Part shown: piece after piece, positions 12,584 to 18,857 of the stretch
Numbering within the stretch: position 1 is the stretch's first letter
Layout of the letters: each line of letters opens with the position of its first letter
Origin: DASRUP01 sp036397395
GTDB lineage: Bacteria; Patescibacteriota; Minisyncoccia; Minisyncoccales; UBA10102
Direction: 5' to 3'
Length of the DNA stretch: 23,002 bases
Assembly: GCA_036397395.1 (NCBI GenBank)
Contig: DASWIZ010000025.1
Span: 1-23,002, forward strand
Notes under the pieces: generated by a model
The model's input: only the letters and a program-made list of their open reading frames with translations
Told to the model about the DNA's origin: nothing
The model's database searches: none
Translations under genes and position numbers: made by a program

Positions 12584-13814
12584 AAAAGGGAGGAGGCGGA
12601 ACAGGCCTGTCTGCAACCGGAACCGCAAGGCTTGATGCCGCCGGCTTTTTGCGTTTGGCCCAGAAGATTAATATGCTGGTGAATACAATACTGAACAGGA
12701 TAATGGGGTAGGTTAAGTCTTGCACGGTTTGGTTTGCCACCAAAGAGACCAGGGCCGCTCCCACAAGCCCTTTTGGCATCATGCGCTTGAGTATCTCAAG
12801 ATCAAAGCTTGGCAGGCTTTGGCGCAAGACCAGGCGCGCCGTCGCGTCGCGCAGGACAAGAAAGGCAAGTACCACCGCCACCCCCCACAGCAAATATGGA
12901 ATATTGGTAATGTTCATTGATATGCCGATAAACACGAAAAAGTATGTTTTGAGCAAAAACACCATGCCCGAGAAAAGGTTTTTCTCTTGCAAGGTAAGAT
13001 GGAATGCTTCCAAGTGCCGCAAAAGGGGAAGGGGGCGCACTTTCAGAAACTCCAGATTGCCCAAAGTAATGCCAAACGCGAACGCCGCCATAATCCCGTT
13101 GGTGCCGACGAACTCGGCCAAGCCGTATACAATAAGCACAACGGCGGGCGTGGTAAAAATGCTGTCTTGTATGCCCCGAATAGGCAAAAGCAGTCGCGAC
13201 CAGACCAAGGCGATAACACCTCCCAATACCACGGCTCCCAGAAAACCAACCAGGGTTTCTGAAATGATCGGGAAAATCCGGAACGCCTGCGTGTCGGAAA
13301 ACTGCAGCAGCGCCAAGATAAGCACAACCGTAACCACGTTGTTCAAATTGGACTCCAAAGCAAGAATCGCTTTTGTTTTGTCGCCAAGCTTCAACTGTTC
13401 TGCCAAAGGAATAACAATACCGGAAGAAATTCCACCAACCAATATGCTTACCAAAAACGCCAAGTGCAAAGGAATGCCAAATATGAAATAAGCGGCCGGC
13501 ACAATAATGGCAATGCTCCCGACTAAATTTAAGACCATAAGCGCCATGGCGGGCCCAAGCGCACCCAACACCTGGCGGATTTTCATGTCGAGCCCCGCTT
13601 CAAACAGCATAATAAGCAGCGTTAAAAGAGCAAAAAGGCTGCCAAACTGGCCAAAGGATTCTGCCGAGAGCACTCCAGTTACCGGCCCCAGCACAATGCC
13701 TATGCCAAAAAGAAACAACACATCGGGAACATGAAAACGCTCAAACATAAGCGAAAACAAGTGCGCCAAAAATACCAGTAATCCTATGCCTATTACAATA
13801 ACCGAAAGTTCCAT
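12564..13814 (-). CDS. Cation:proton antiporter, CPA family (Kef/NhaP-like membrane domain)
   Basis: The 416-residue membrane protein has about 12 segments and the order of CPA-type Na+/H+ or K+/H+ exchangers (VPDVLFLFGIGIVLGPVTG, then LFALLTLLIMLFEAGLDM). The ion-binding region corresponds to LALESNLNNVVTVVLILAL (E154, N158, N159); CPA1 proteins usually have Asn-Asp and CPA2 proteins Asp-Asp or a single Asp here, so the catalytic Asp appears to be Asn. The C-terminal tail is short and proline-rich, without RCK or TrkA-N domains. Its last codons overlap the end of the permease gene on the other strand. The promoter is leaderless-type. Confidence 0.85.
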   Translation of the reverse strand: MELSVIVIGIGLLVFLAHLFSLMFERFHVPDVLFLFGIGIVLGPVTGVLSAESFGQFGSLFALLTLLIMLFEAGLDMKIRQVLGALGPAMALMVLNLVGSIAIIVPAAYFIFGIPLHLAFLVSILVGGISSGIVIPLAEQLKLGDKTKAILALESNLNNVVTVVLILALLQFSDTQAFRIFPIISETLVGFLGAVVLGGVIALVWSRLLLPIRGIQDSIFTTPAVVLIVYGLAEFVGTNGIMAAFAFGITLGNLEFLKVRPLPLLRHLEAFHLTLQEKNLFSGMVFLLKTYFFVFIGISMNITNIPYLLWGVAVVLAFLVLRDATARLVLRQSLPSFDLEILKRMMPKGLVGAALVSLVANQTVQDLTYPIILFSIVFTSILIFWAKRKKPAASSLAVPVADRPVPPPPFFTEEVK

Positions 13815-13820
13815 TCAGTT

Positions 13821-13849
13821 ATTGTAAAGATTTTTGGCGAGGAACGCAA
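13821..13849 (-). promoter_or_regulatory. Promoter of the antiporter gene
   Basis: On the minus strand TTGCGT (13849-13844), a 17-base spacer and TACAAT (13826-13821) end six bases before the ATG at 13814. Confidence 0.6.
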
Positions 13850-13859
13850 TTTCCCCAGT

Positions 13860-13894
13860 CCCCAAAGAATCGCCCAAGACCCCAAAGAGTCGCC
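13860..13894. repeat. Direct repeats at the DpnI operon promoter
   Basis: CCCCAAAGAATCGCC (13860-13874) and CCCCAAAGAGTCGCC (13880-13894) differ at one position and are offset by exactly 20 bp, close to two helical turns. The second overlaps the -35 region of the DpnI operon, so they could form an operator for a dimeric regulator. Confidence 0.75.
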
Positions 13895-13918
13895 AAAACC
13901 ACACTTTTTTGGTAAAGT
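13890..13918 (+). promoter_or_regulatory. Promoter of the DpnI operon
   Basis: A weak -35 TCGCCA (13890-13895), a 17-base T-rich spacer and TAAAGT (13913-13918) lie six bases before an ATG at 13925. The first gene of the transcript would thus be the 38-codon ORF, not DpnI itself. Confidence 0.55.
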
Positions 13919-13924
13919 ACAGAT

Positions 13925-14041
13925 ATGCCAGTTCAAACCCTAGAAACTCTAAAGGCTGGGCCAGAAGAAAAGATTTTAAGCTATATTAAGCTAAAACCCT
14001 ACTTCAGCGAGGATAGTTTGAAGCAATGCAATTACGGCTAG
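13925..14041 (+). CDS. Small ORF upstream of and overlapping dpnI (38 aa)
   Basis: A 38-codon frame starts exactly six bases after the -10 box and ends 16 bases inside the DpnI gene, in a different reading frame. The product (MPVQTLETLKAGPEEKIL..., ending ...SLKQCNYG) has an amphipathic helical look but no recognisable domain. No Shine-Dalgarno precedes DpnI, so ribosomes finishing this frame could re-initiate at ATG 14026 and couple DpnI synthesis to it. It may be a true small protein or a coupling leader peptide; a frame decayed from something longer cannot be excluded. Confidence 0.45.
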   Translation: MPVQTLETLKAGPEEKILSYIKLKPYFSEDSLKQCNYG

Positions 14042-14796
14042 AAACAAAACTTGCGGATGGCTATACAAGCCAATCGCAGAAAATTCGCGTGCTGACCGAA
14101 AGTTGGGTTGATAAAGAAGCATATTGTCCAAACTGTGGGCATCTCGATATCAACAAGTACCGAAGCGGCAAGCCTGTTGCCGATTTCTTTTGCTCGAATT
14201 GCAAAGAGGATTACGAGCTGAAAAGCAAAAAGGATTCTATGGGGAACAGGATAGTTGACGGCGCCTATCGTACCATGATTGAGCGTTTGCAAGAAAGCAA
14301 CAACCCCAACTTTTTCTTTCTCAACTACGACCCAGTACATTTTGAAGTTCTAAACTTTTTGGTGATTCCAAAACACTTTTTTGTACCCTCGATGATTGAG
14401 AAGCGTAAAGCACTAGCTCCTACCGCCCGCCGTGCCGGTTTCATAGGATGTAATATTTTACTGCAAACCATACCGGAAACCGGAAAAGTATTTTTTGTCC
14501 GCAACAGAATTGTCGAGCCCAAGGAAAACGTACTGAATAAATGGCAGAAAACGCTTTTCTTGCGCGAGGAAAAGGAGATTGCTGCAAAAGGCTGGCTATT
14601 GGATATTATGCGGTGCGTGGAGAAGATTGGCAAAAAAGAGTTTGTCCTGGATGATGTATATGCTTTTGAAAAGGAATTGAGCCAGCTTCATCCAGATAAT
14701 AGGCATATTAAAGATAAAATTCGCCAGCAGTTGCAGGTTCTGCGCGATAAAGGGTATCTCGAATTTGTTTCCCCTGGGCATTACCGACTTGCTTGA
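14026..14796 (+). CDS. dpnI: DpnI-type methyl-directed restriction endonuclease
   Basis: The 256-residue protein aligns from its first residue with R.DpnI of Streptococcus pneumoniae as I remember it, which cuts GATC only when the adenine is N6-methylated. The PD-(D/E)xK catalytic triad is D53, E64 and K66 (PVADFFCSNC, then YELKSKK), with zinc cysteines C34, C37, C56 and C59. Long matching stretches are NNPNFFFL, LAPTARRAGFIGCNI and IKDKIRQQLQVLRDKGYLEF. The C-terminal winged-helix (about 185-256), which in DpnI reads the methylated site a second time, is present. Within RRAGFIGCN, DpnI has Trp (W138), which I recall as close to the methyl groups; here it is Phe139. It should destroy Dam-methylated incoming DNA, meaning the host genome should lack GmATC. 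Confidence 0.95.
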   Translation: MQLRLETKLADGYTSQSQKIRVLTESWVDKEAYCPNCGHLDINKYRSGKPVADFFCSNCKEDYELKSKKDSMGNRIVDGAYRTMIERLQESNNPNFFFLNYDPVHFEVLNFLVIPKHFFVPSMIEKRKALAPTARRAGFIGCNILLQTIPETGKVFFVRNRIVEPKENVLNKWQKTLFLREEKEIAAKGWLLDIMRCVEKIGKKEFVLDDVYAFEKELSQLHPDNRHIKDKIRQQLQVLRDKGYLEFVSPGHYRLA

Positions 14797-14821
14797 CACA
14801 TCGCCTTTCTCGATCAATGAT
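14793..14821 (+). promoter_or_regulatory. Internal promoter at the end of dpnI
   Basis: Consensus TTGACA (14793-14798) overlaps the dpnI stop codon; after 17 bases comes AATGAT (14816-14821), six bases before the ATG at 14828. The same spacing rule as elsewhere in the window supports it. Confidence 0.5.
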
Positions 14822-14827
14822 CGGGGT

Positions 14828-15049
14828 ATGACCCGCTACGAATACGAAACAGCAAAACAGAAGCTTGAGCCACAGAAGCGGATTTTGCAGAATTTAAGCC
14901 CAGGCGATACCAGCTACGAAAAGCAGCTGCAAAAATACCTCGAAATGCTTGTCACCGTAAAAGGCCACGCCTGGTGCATGGATGTTGCAACCGAACGCCG
15001 CAAAATGGCAAAACTTATGGCCGCCGCACTCTATGGAAATCACGATTAA
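14828..15049 (+). CDS. Small protein of unknown function downstream of dpnI (73 aa)
   Basis: The 73-residue, mostly helical and charged protein begins MTRYEYETAKQKLEPQK and contains a middle GDTSYEKQLQKYLEMLVTVKGHAWCMDVATERRKMAKLM segment. There is no membrane segment and no recognised domain. ATG 14828 was chosen because a promoter-like TTGACA/AATGAT pair ends six bases before it; a longer frame from 14765 would overlap dpnI. The next small ORF overlaps its end. Confidence 0.5.
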   Translation: MTRYEYETAKQKLEPQKRILQNLSPGDTSYEKQLQKYLEMLVTVKGHAWCMDVATERRKMAKLMAAALYGNHD

Positions 15050-15233
15050 CCCGTTTCTCGCAAAGCTTATTTTGAGAACTACACCATATAGTCTATCGCA
15101 TCGGATTTTGGTAATGTGCCGTGGCTACAACGAAGACTACCAAAATCTCACCGAACTCGTCTGGCAAGACGACAAAAACCTCGATTTCTCCGACAGAAAA
15201 TCCTACCCCCAATTTCAATTATGGTTTGTCTGA
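15033..15233 (+). CDS. Possible small ORF (66 aa), unknown
   Basis: The frame starts at an ATG inside the end of the previous ORF (overlap 17 bases) and ends four bases before the next ORF. The product (MEITINPFLAKLILRTTPYS..., ending PQFQLWFV) resembles no family I know. The tight overlap suggests translational coupling, but the reading frame could be fortuitous. Confidence 0.35.
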   Translation: MEITINPFLAKLILRTTPYSLSHRILVMCRGYNEDYQNLTELVWQDDKNLDFSDRKSYPQFQLWFV

Positions 15234-15237
15234 GCTT

Positions 15238-15540
15238 ATGAGAAGGTTTATTTTTCTAACAAGCGAAGGAGATACACGTGATCCTGAAGGACGAGAGATT
15301 GAAAATCTTCAGGTGCTCGGGCTCTCAAGAGGGATAAATGCAAACGATGCCTTCGAAAATTTCAAAAGGGATAACAGTTATATTTTAGGGTTTAGCTTTA
15401 GTGAAGTTTCGGTATTAGAATTGGCGAGTGAAAGAAAAAGTATTTTTCTTTGCAGAAAGAAACCGGAGAGAAGTGAGGGAGGCGCTAGTTTAGATCTAGC
15501 GTTTCTTGTTTGGTCTATATACCGATTGAAAAATCCATGA
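15238..15540 (+). CDS. Small protein of unknown function (100 aa)
   Basis: The 100-residue product begins MRRFIFLTSEGDTRDPEGRE and continues IENLQVLGLSRGINANDAFENFKRDNSYILGFSFSEVSVLELAS. This N-terminal part has the regular strand/helix rhythm of a real small alpha-beta domain. The C-terminal part (KPERSEGGASLDLAFLVW) looks poorer and coincides with a hairpin CGCTAG (15483-15488) and CTAGCG (15496-15501) followed by a T-rich stretch, so the natural C-terminus may have been altered. ATG 15238 is preferred over 15121 because it follows the previous stop by four bases and begins the protein-like part. Confidence 0.55.
   Translation: MRRFIFLTSEGDTRDPEGREIENLQVLGLSRGINANDAFENFKRDNSYILGFSFSEVSVLELASERKSIFLCRKKPERSEGGASLDLAFLVWSIYRLKNP
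15483..15511 (+). terminator. Terminator-like hairpin near the end of the 100-aa ORF
   Basis: CGCTAG (15483-15488), loop TTTAGAT and CTAGCG (15496-15501) are followed by TTTCTTGTTT. It lies inside the reading frame, about 40 bases before its stop. Confidence 0.45.
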
Positions 15541-15575
15541 GAATATGGCATCGTAACCTAATACAGCCGAAGTCC

Positions 15576-15605
15576 TTGAAAAGATTGCTTAAAACCTTTT
15601 AGAAT
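15576..15605 (+). promoter_or_regulatory. Promoter of the ParB-like/methyltransferase pair
   Basis: TTGAAA (15576-15581), an 18-base spacer and TAGAAT (15600-15605), 11 bases before the ATG at 15617. It separates these two genes from the DpnI group as a transcription unit. Confidence 0.6.
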
Positions 15606-15616
15606 CGTGATTTAAT

Positions 15617-16894
15617 ATGGCGAAACAAGAAATCCAAATAGTTAAGGTCAAAGATTTACACCTGTGGTCTGAAAACCCACGAGATCACCTTGATGTTGAA
15701 AGTACCGATTACGACATTATAAAAAGAGCGATTGACGAAAGCCCTACTAAATGGAATTTAGGGAAAATGGTCAAAGAAATGGGAAAACACTACGACTTTA
15801 GCGAAATACCCACAGTTGTTTTCATTAATGATAAACCGGTTGTTTTTGACGGGAATCGTCGCATTGCTGTACTAAAATATCTACAAAATAGAGAATTATA
15901 TTCCTCACTAACTGGAAAGTTATTTTTAGAAGATGGCCCCAAAGAATTGCGTGAGCTTTCTAAAATTCCTTGTAATATCTGTGATAAGGATACTGCCTTA
16001 ACCAATATAGAAAGAAAGCATGTTAATAGTGGGTCATGGGGGCCCCTTGAAAGAGATTATTTTTTATATAAGCATCGAGGTCAAAAACCAAGTATTTTTG
16101 TGCGATTTGAAGAGCAATCTGGAGGCATGATTAGTCAAAACAAAAAAATGAATCAAGGGTTCGTTAAAAAGGAATTATTGACGGACGGAAAACTCAAGCA
16201 AATAGGTTTCCATCTTGATCCAATTCAAGGATTAGTGTCTAACTATAAAAAGGATGACGTAGAGGACATTTTACAAAAGGTTGTCTCGGTGGTTGAGAGT
16301 GGCAAGATTGCTACCAGGGGTGAGAATAGAGGAAAACTTAAGGAGACCCTCCTAGTAGAGTTTCCGGAAATTGCAGCTAAAATAGTACCATATGACGATT
16401 CAAAGGAAGCTGAAGTAGTGAAAATTGATAACGCTACTGGCGGTGTTAGCACAAGAAAGACGCCACGAAGTAAGGAATCTAGACTTGCTTTCTTTGGAGG
16501 CGACTTGTCGCTAAACAATGGGTCCACAAATAATTTATATAGAGACATCTCCGATTTATATAAATATTACGAAAAAAATAAAGAGCAACTCTCCGAAACC
16601 TTTCCTAGTTTAATCAGGATGTCTTTGCGTTTACTTGTAGAGTCTGCAACAAGTAACGGAGATAAGATTGATGTATACATCAATAAAAATTTTGATACAG
16701 CTAAAAATAATTTATCTCAAGATCAAAAAACTACACTGAGTACCCAATCTGTCGATAAAGACAAACTTATTAAGCTACTTCAGACAGGAGCGCATGATTA
16801 TACCGCATCTTCTAATCTGGAACAGACTATTGCAATGTCAATTGTTGTAGGACAAATGTTGAAAAATACACACGGGAAAAATAATAGTAAATAA
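15617..16894 (+). CDS. ParB/Srx-fold N-terminal domain protein
   Basis: The 425-residue protein has a ParB-like N-terminal domain: VKVKDLHLWSENPRDHLD (equivalent to the LxxNPxQPR entry) and VVFDGNRRIAVLKYLQNR, the counterpart of the GERRxRA box, at about residues 75-85. The remainder is helical, with a segment LIRMSLRLLVESA and a C-terminal AHDYTASSNLEQTIAMSIVVGQMLKNTHG; I recognise no second catalytic domain. It lacks the helix-turn-helix and partition context of chromosomal ParB (no parA nearby). Stand-alone DGNRR proteins often accompany methyltransferases in phages and mobile islands, with roles proposed as nuclease or nucleotide switch. It lies four bases before the methyltransferase start, clearly one operon, and is AT-rich compared with its flanks. 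Confidence 0.75.
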   Translation: MAKQEIQIVKVKDLHLWSENPRDHLDVESTDYDIIKRAIDESPTKWNLGKMVKEMGKHYDFSEIPTVVFINDKPVVFDGNRRIAVLKYLQNRELYSSLTGKLFLEDGPKELRELSKIPCNICDKDTALTNIERKHVNSGSWGPLERDYFLYKHRGQKPSIFVRFEEQSGGMISQNKKMNQGFVKKELLTDGKLKQIGFHLDPIQGLVSNYKKDDVEDILQKVVSVVESGKIATRGENRGKLKETLLVEFPEIAAKIVPYDDSKEAEVVKIDNATGGVSTRKTPRSKESRLAFFGGDLSLNNGSTNNLYRDISDLYKYYEKNKEQLSETFPSLIRMSLRLLVESATSNGDKIDVYINKNFDTAKNNLSQDQKTTLSTQSVDKDKLIKLLQTGAHDYTASSNLEQTIAMSIVVGQMLKNTHGKNNSK

Positions 16895-16898
16895 TCCC

Positions 16899-17750
16899 AT
16901 GTTTTATTCACCACTTCGCTATCCGGGCGGAAAAAACAAATTGGCAAAATTTGTTGCTTTGGTGTGCAAGAAGAATAATATAAATGGACATTATGTGGAG
17001 CCTTATGCGGGCGGCGCTTCTGTTGCCTTGCATTTGTTGCTGAACGGTTATGTTAAAGAAATAACCATTAACGACTACGATAGGGCAATATATGCGTTTT
17101 GGCACTCTATCCTTTATGACACCGAAAGATTTTGTAGAAAAATTAAAAACACCGAAATCACGCTAGAGAATTGGAAAAAGTTTAAAGCAATTCATACCAA
17201 TAAAGAGAAAACATCGTTATTTAATTTGGGTTTTGCTACTTTCTTTCTTAACCGAACAAATCACTCAGGAATCATTGACGGAGGGATGATTGGCGGACTT
17301 GCGCAAACTGGAAAGTACAAAATCGATTGTCGCTTTAATAAGGAAGAATTAACCGAAAGAATCAAATTCATTGCTTCCGCTAAGGATGGTATTCATCTTC
17401 ACCATTCAGACGCCTTAAAGTTAATTAAGAAACTCCAAAAAAAAGATGTAACTCAAAATACAATTTTCTATTTCGACCCCCCGTACTACTTAAAAGGCCC
17501 GTCTCTTTATATGAACCATTATAAGCATGAGGACCACAAAAAAGTTAGTAGCGAGATTCGAAAAATGAAAAACGTGAGATGGATTGTATCCTATGACAAT
17601 GTACGTGCGATACGAGAACTCTATAGGGCTACAAAAAAGCAAAAATATATACTTCAGCATACTGCGTACGAAATAAAGCAGGGTAAGGAGATTTTGTTCT
17701 TTAGTAACAATTTACTTGTTCCTCGAATAAAAAACCCTGTGAAGGTATAG
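16899..17750 (+). CDS. D12-class (Dam-like) N6-adenine DNA methyltransferase
   Basis: The 283-residue enzyme transfers methyl from SAM to adenine N6. Motif X is RYPGGKNKL (7-15), motif I VEPYAGGASVALHLL (33-47) for SAM binding, NDYDRAIYAFW follows (58-68), and the catalytic motif IV is DPPYY (193-197). The target-recognition-proximal loop reads FLNRTNHSGIIDGGMIGG (117-133). Dam and DpnM, as I recall them, have a different pattern there (NR-xxx-NGL-x-R-x-N), which argues against GATC specificity. That matters because DpnI is encoded 2.1 kb upstream. It shares a transcript with the ParB-like protein. A phage-type or orphan methyltransferase, or a restriction-modification partner of an unrecognised enzyme, are all possible. 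Confidence 0.9.
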   Translation: MFYSPLRYPGGKNKLAKFVALVCKKNNINGHYVEPYAGGASVALHLLLNGYVKEITINDYDRAIYAFWHSILYDTERFCRKIKNTEITLENWKKFKAIHTNKEKTSLFNLGFATFFLNRTNHSGIIDGGMIGGLAQTGKYKIDCRFNKEELTERIKFIASAKDGIHLHHSDALKLIKKLQKKDVTQNTIFYFDPPYYLKGPSLYMNHYKHEDHKKVSSEIRKMKNVRWIVSYDNVRAIRELYRATKKQKYILQHTAYEIKQGKEILFFSNNLLVPRIKNPVKV

Positions 17751-17819
17751 CTATAAGAATTTACCAAAAAGAGGGAATGGGTGGAATATTTGGCGGTGAT
17801 GGAGGGAGGGGGGGGTTGC

Positions 17820-17848
17820 TTGCTGGGGGGGCGGCAAAGCAGTAGAGT
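17820..17848 (+). promoter_or_regulatory. obgE promoter with a G-rich spacer
   Basis: TTGCTG (17820-17825), a 17-base spacer containing a six-G run, and TAGAGT (17843-17848), six bases before the ATG at 17855. Together with upstream runs (GGAGGGAGGGGGGGG at about 17801-17815) this strand could form a G-quadruplex over the promoter. Confidence 0.55.
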
Positions 17849-17854
17849 AAAGGC

Positions 17855-18826
17855 ATGGCGTTTGTTGACGAAATAGAGATTCACATAAAGGCGGGCGATG
17901 GGGGAAACGGCGTGGTTAGGTGGCTGCATACCAAAGAAAAAGACCTTGCGGGCCCGGACGGGGGAAACGGCGGCCGGGGCGGAAACGTGTACGCGAAAGC
18001 CTTGCGCGACGTGCATTTGCTTTCGCGTTACCGCGCCAAAAAAGAAATGGCGGCCGAAAACGGCAAACACGGCCAGGCAAAAGATTTGCACGGGGCCAAC
18101 GGCAAAGATTTGGATATTTTACTGCCGGTGGGATCTCTTATTACCAACAAAACAACCGGCGAAAAATACAGCCTAAACCAGGAAGGCGAGCGCGTACTTT
18201 TGCTTTCGGGCGGATTTGGCGGCAGAGGAAACAAATCGTTCCAAAGCTCGCGAAACCGCTCGCCAGACAAAGCCACCCCGGGAAAGCCGGGAGAAGAAGC
18301 AAACTTTTATATTGAAGTGGAACTTATCGCGCATATTGGGCTGGTAGGTTTGCCTAATGCTGGCAAAACAAGCCTGCTGAACGAGCTTACCGCGGCCCAC
18401 GGCAAAGTGGGCGATTACCCGTTTACCACGCTGGAACCCAGCCTGGGAGAATTGCATGGCTATATTATTGCCGACATTCCGGGCCTGGTAGAAGGAGCAG
18501 CCGCCGGAAAAGGACTGGGGCACAAATTTTTACGGCACATAAAGCGCACGCACATGTTGGTGCACGTAATTTCTTTGGAAAACAGTGACTTGCTAAAAGC
18601 CTACCAAACGGTGCGCAAAGAAATTGAAAACTACGACCCAAGCCTTTTGACAAAAAAAGAAATTATCGCGCTTTGCAAATCCGACCTGAAAAGCGATTAT
18701 GAAATACAGCAGGCGAAAGAAATATTTAAAAACATTACGCCAAACGTACATGCCATATCCCTGTATAAAAACGAAGACATAAAATTTTTCGCCGAACTGC
18801 TTCTTAAAGAAATTCCCGAGACTTGA
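17855..18826 (+). CDS. obgE: GTPase Obg (ribosome assembly)
   Basis: The 323-residue GTPase binds the 50S subunit and links ribosome maturation to nucleotide levels. The glycine-rich Obg domain is at 1-157 (KAGDGGNGVVRW, GPDGGNGGRGGNVY, FGGRGNKSFQSSRNR), followed by the G domain: P-loop GLPNAGKT (165-172), switch YPFTTLEPSLG, DIPGLVEGAAAGKGLGHKFLRHIKR (207-231), and the base-recognition motif as CKSDL. No C-terminal OCT domain is present, giving the short form. The gene's last bases contain the -35 box of the next gene. Confidence 0.96.
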   Translation: MAFVDEIEIHIKAGDGGNGVVRWLHTKEKDLAGPDGGNGGRGGNVYAKALRDVHLLSRYRAKKEMAAENGKHGQAKDLHGANGKDLDILLPVGSLITNKTTGEKYSLNQEGERVLLLSGGFGGRGNKSFQSSRNRSPDKATPGKPGEEANFYIEVELIAHIGLVGLPNAGKTSLLNELTAAHGKVGDYPFTTLEPSLGELHGYIIADIPGLVEGAAAGKGLGHKFLRHIKRTHMLVHVISLENSDLLKAYQTVRKEIENYDPSLLTKKEIIALCKSDLKSDYEIQQAKEIFKNITPNVHAISLYKNEDIKFFAELLLKEIPET

Positions 18827-18851
18827 TATATACGGCAATATATGGTAAGAT
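18823..18851 (+). promoter_or_regulatory. Promoter of the 78-aa ORF
   Basis: TTGATA (18823-18828, overlapping the obgE stop), a 17-base spacer and TAAGAT (18846-18851), six bases before the ATG at 18858. Confidence 0.65.
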
Positions 18852-18857
18852 ACCCAT

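Noticed and set aside
12720..13734. Several long plus-strand frames opposite the antiporter
   Set aside because: They are shadows of the antiporter gene; it has a complete membrane-protein pattern and promoter, and the others have neither.
15121..15237. N-terminal extension of the 100-aa ORF
   Set aside because: It is low-complexity Thr/Ser/Pro/Lys and overlaps the previous reading frame; ATG 15238 follows the preceding stop by four bases.
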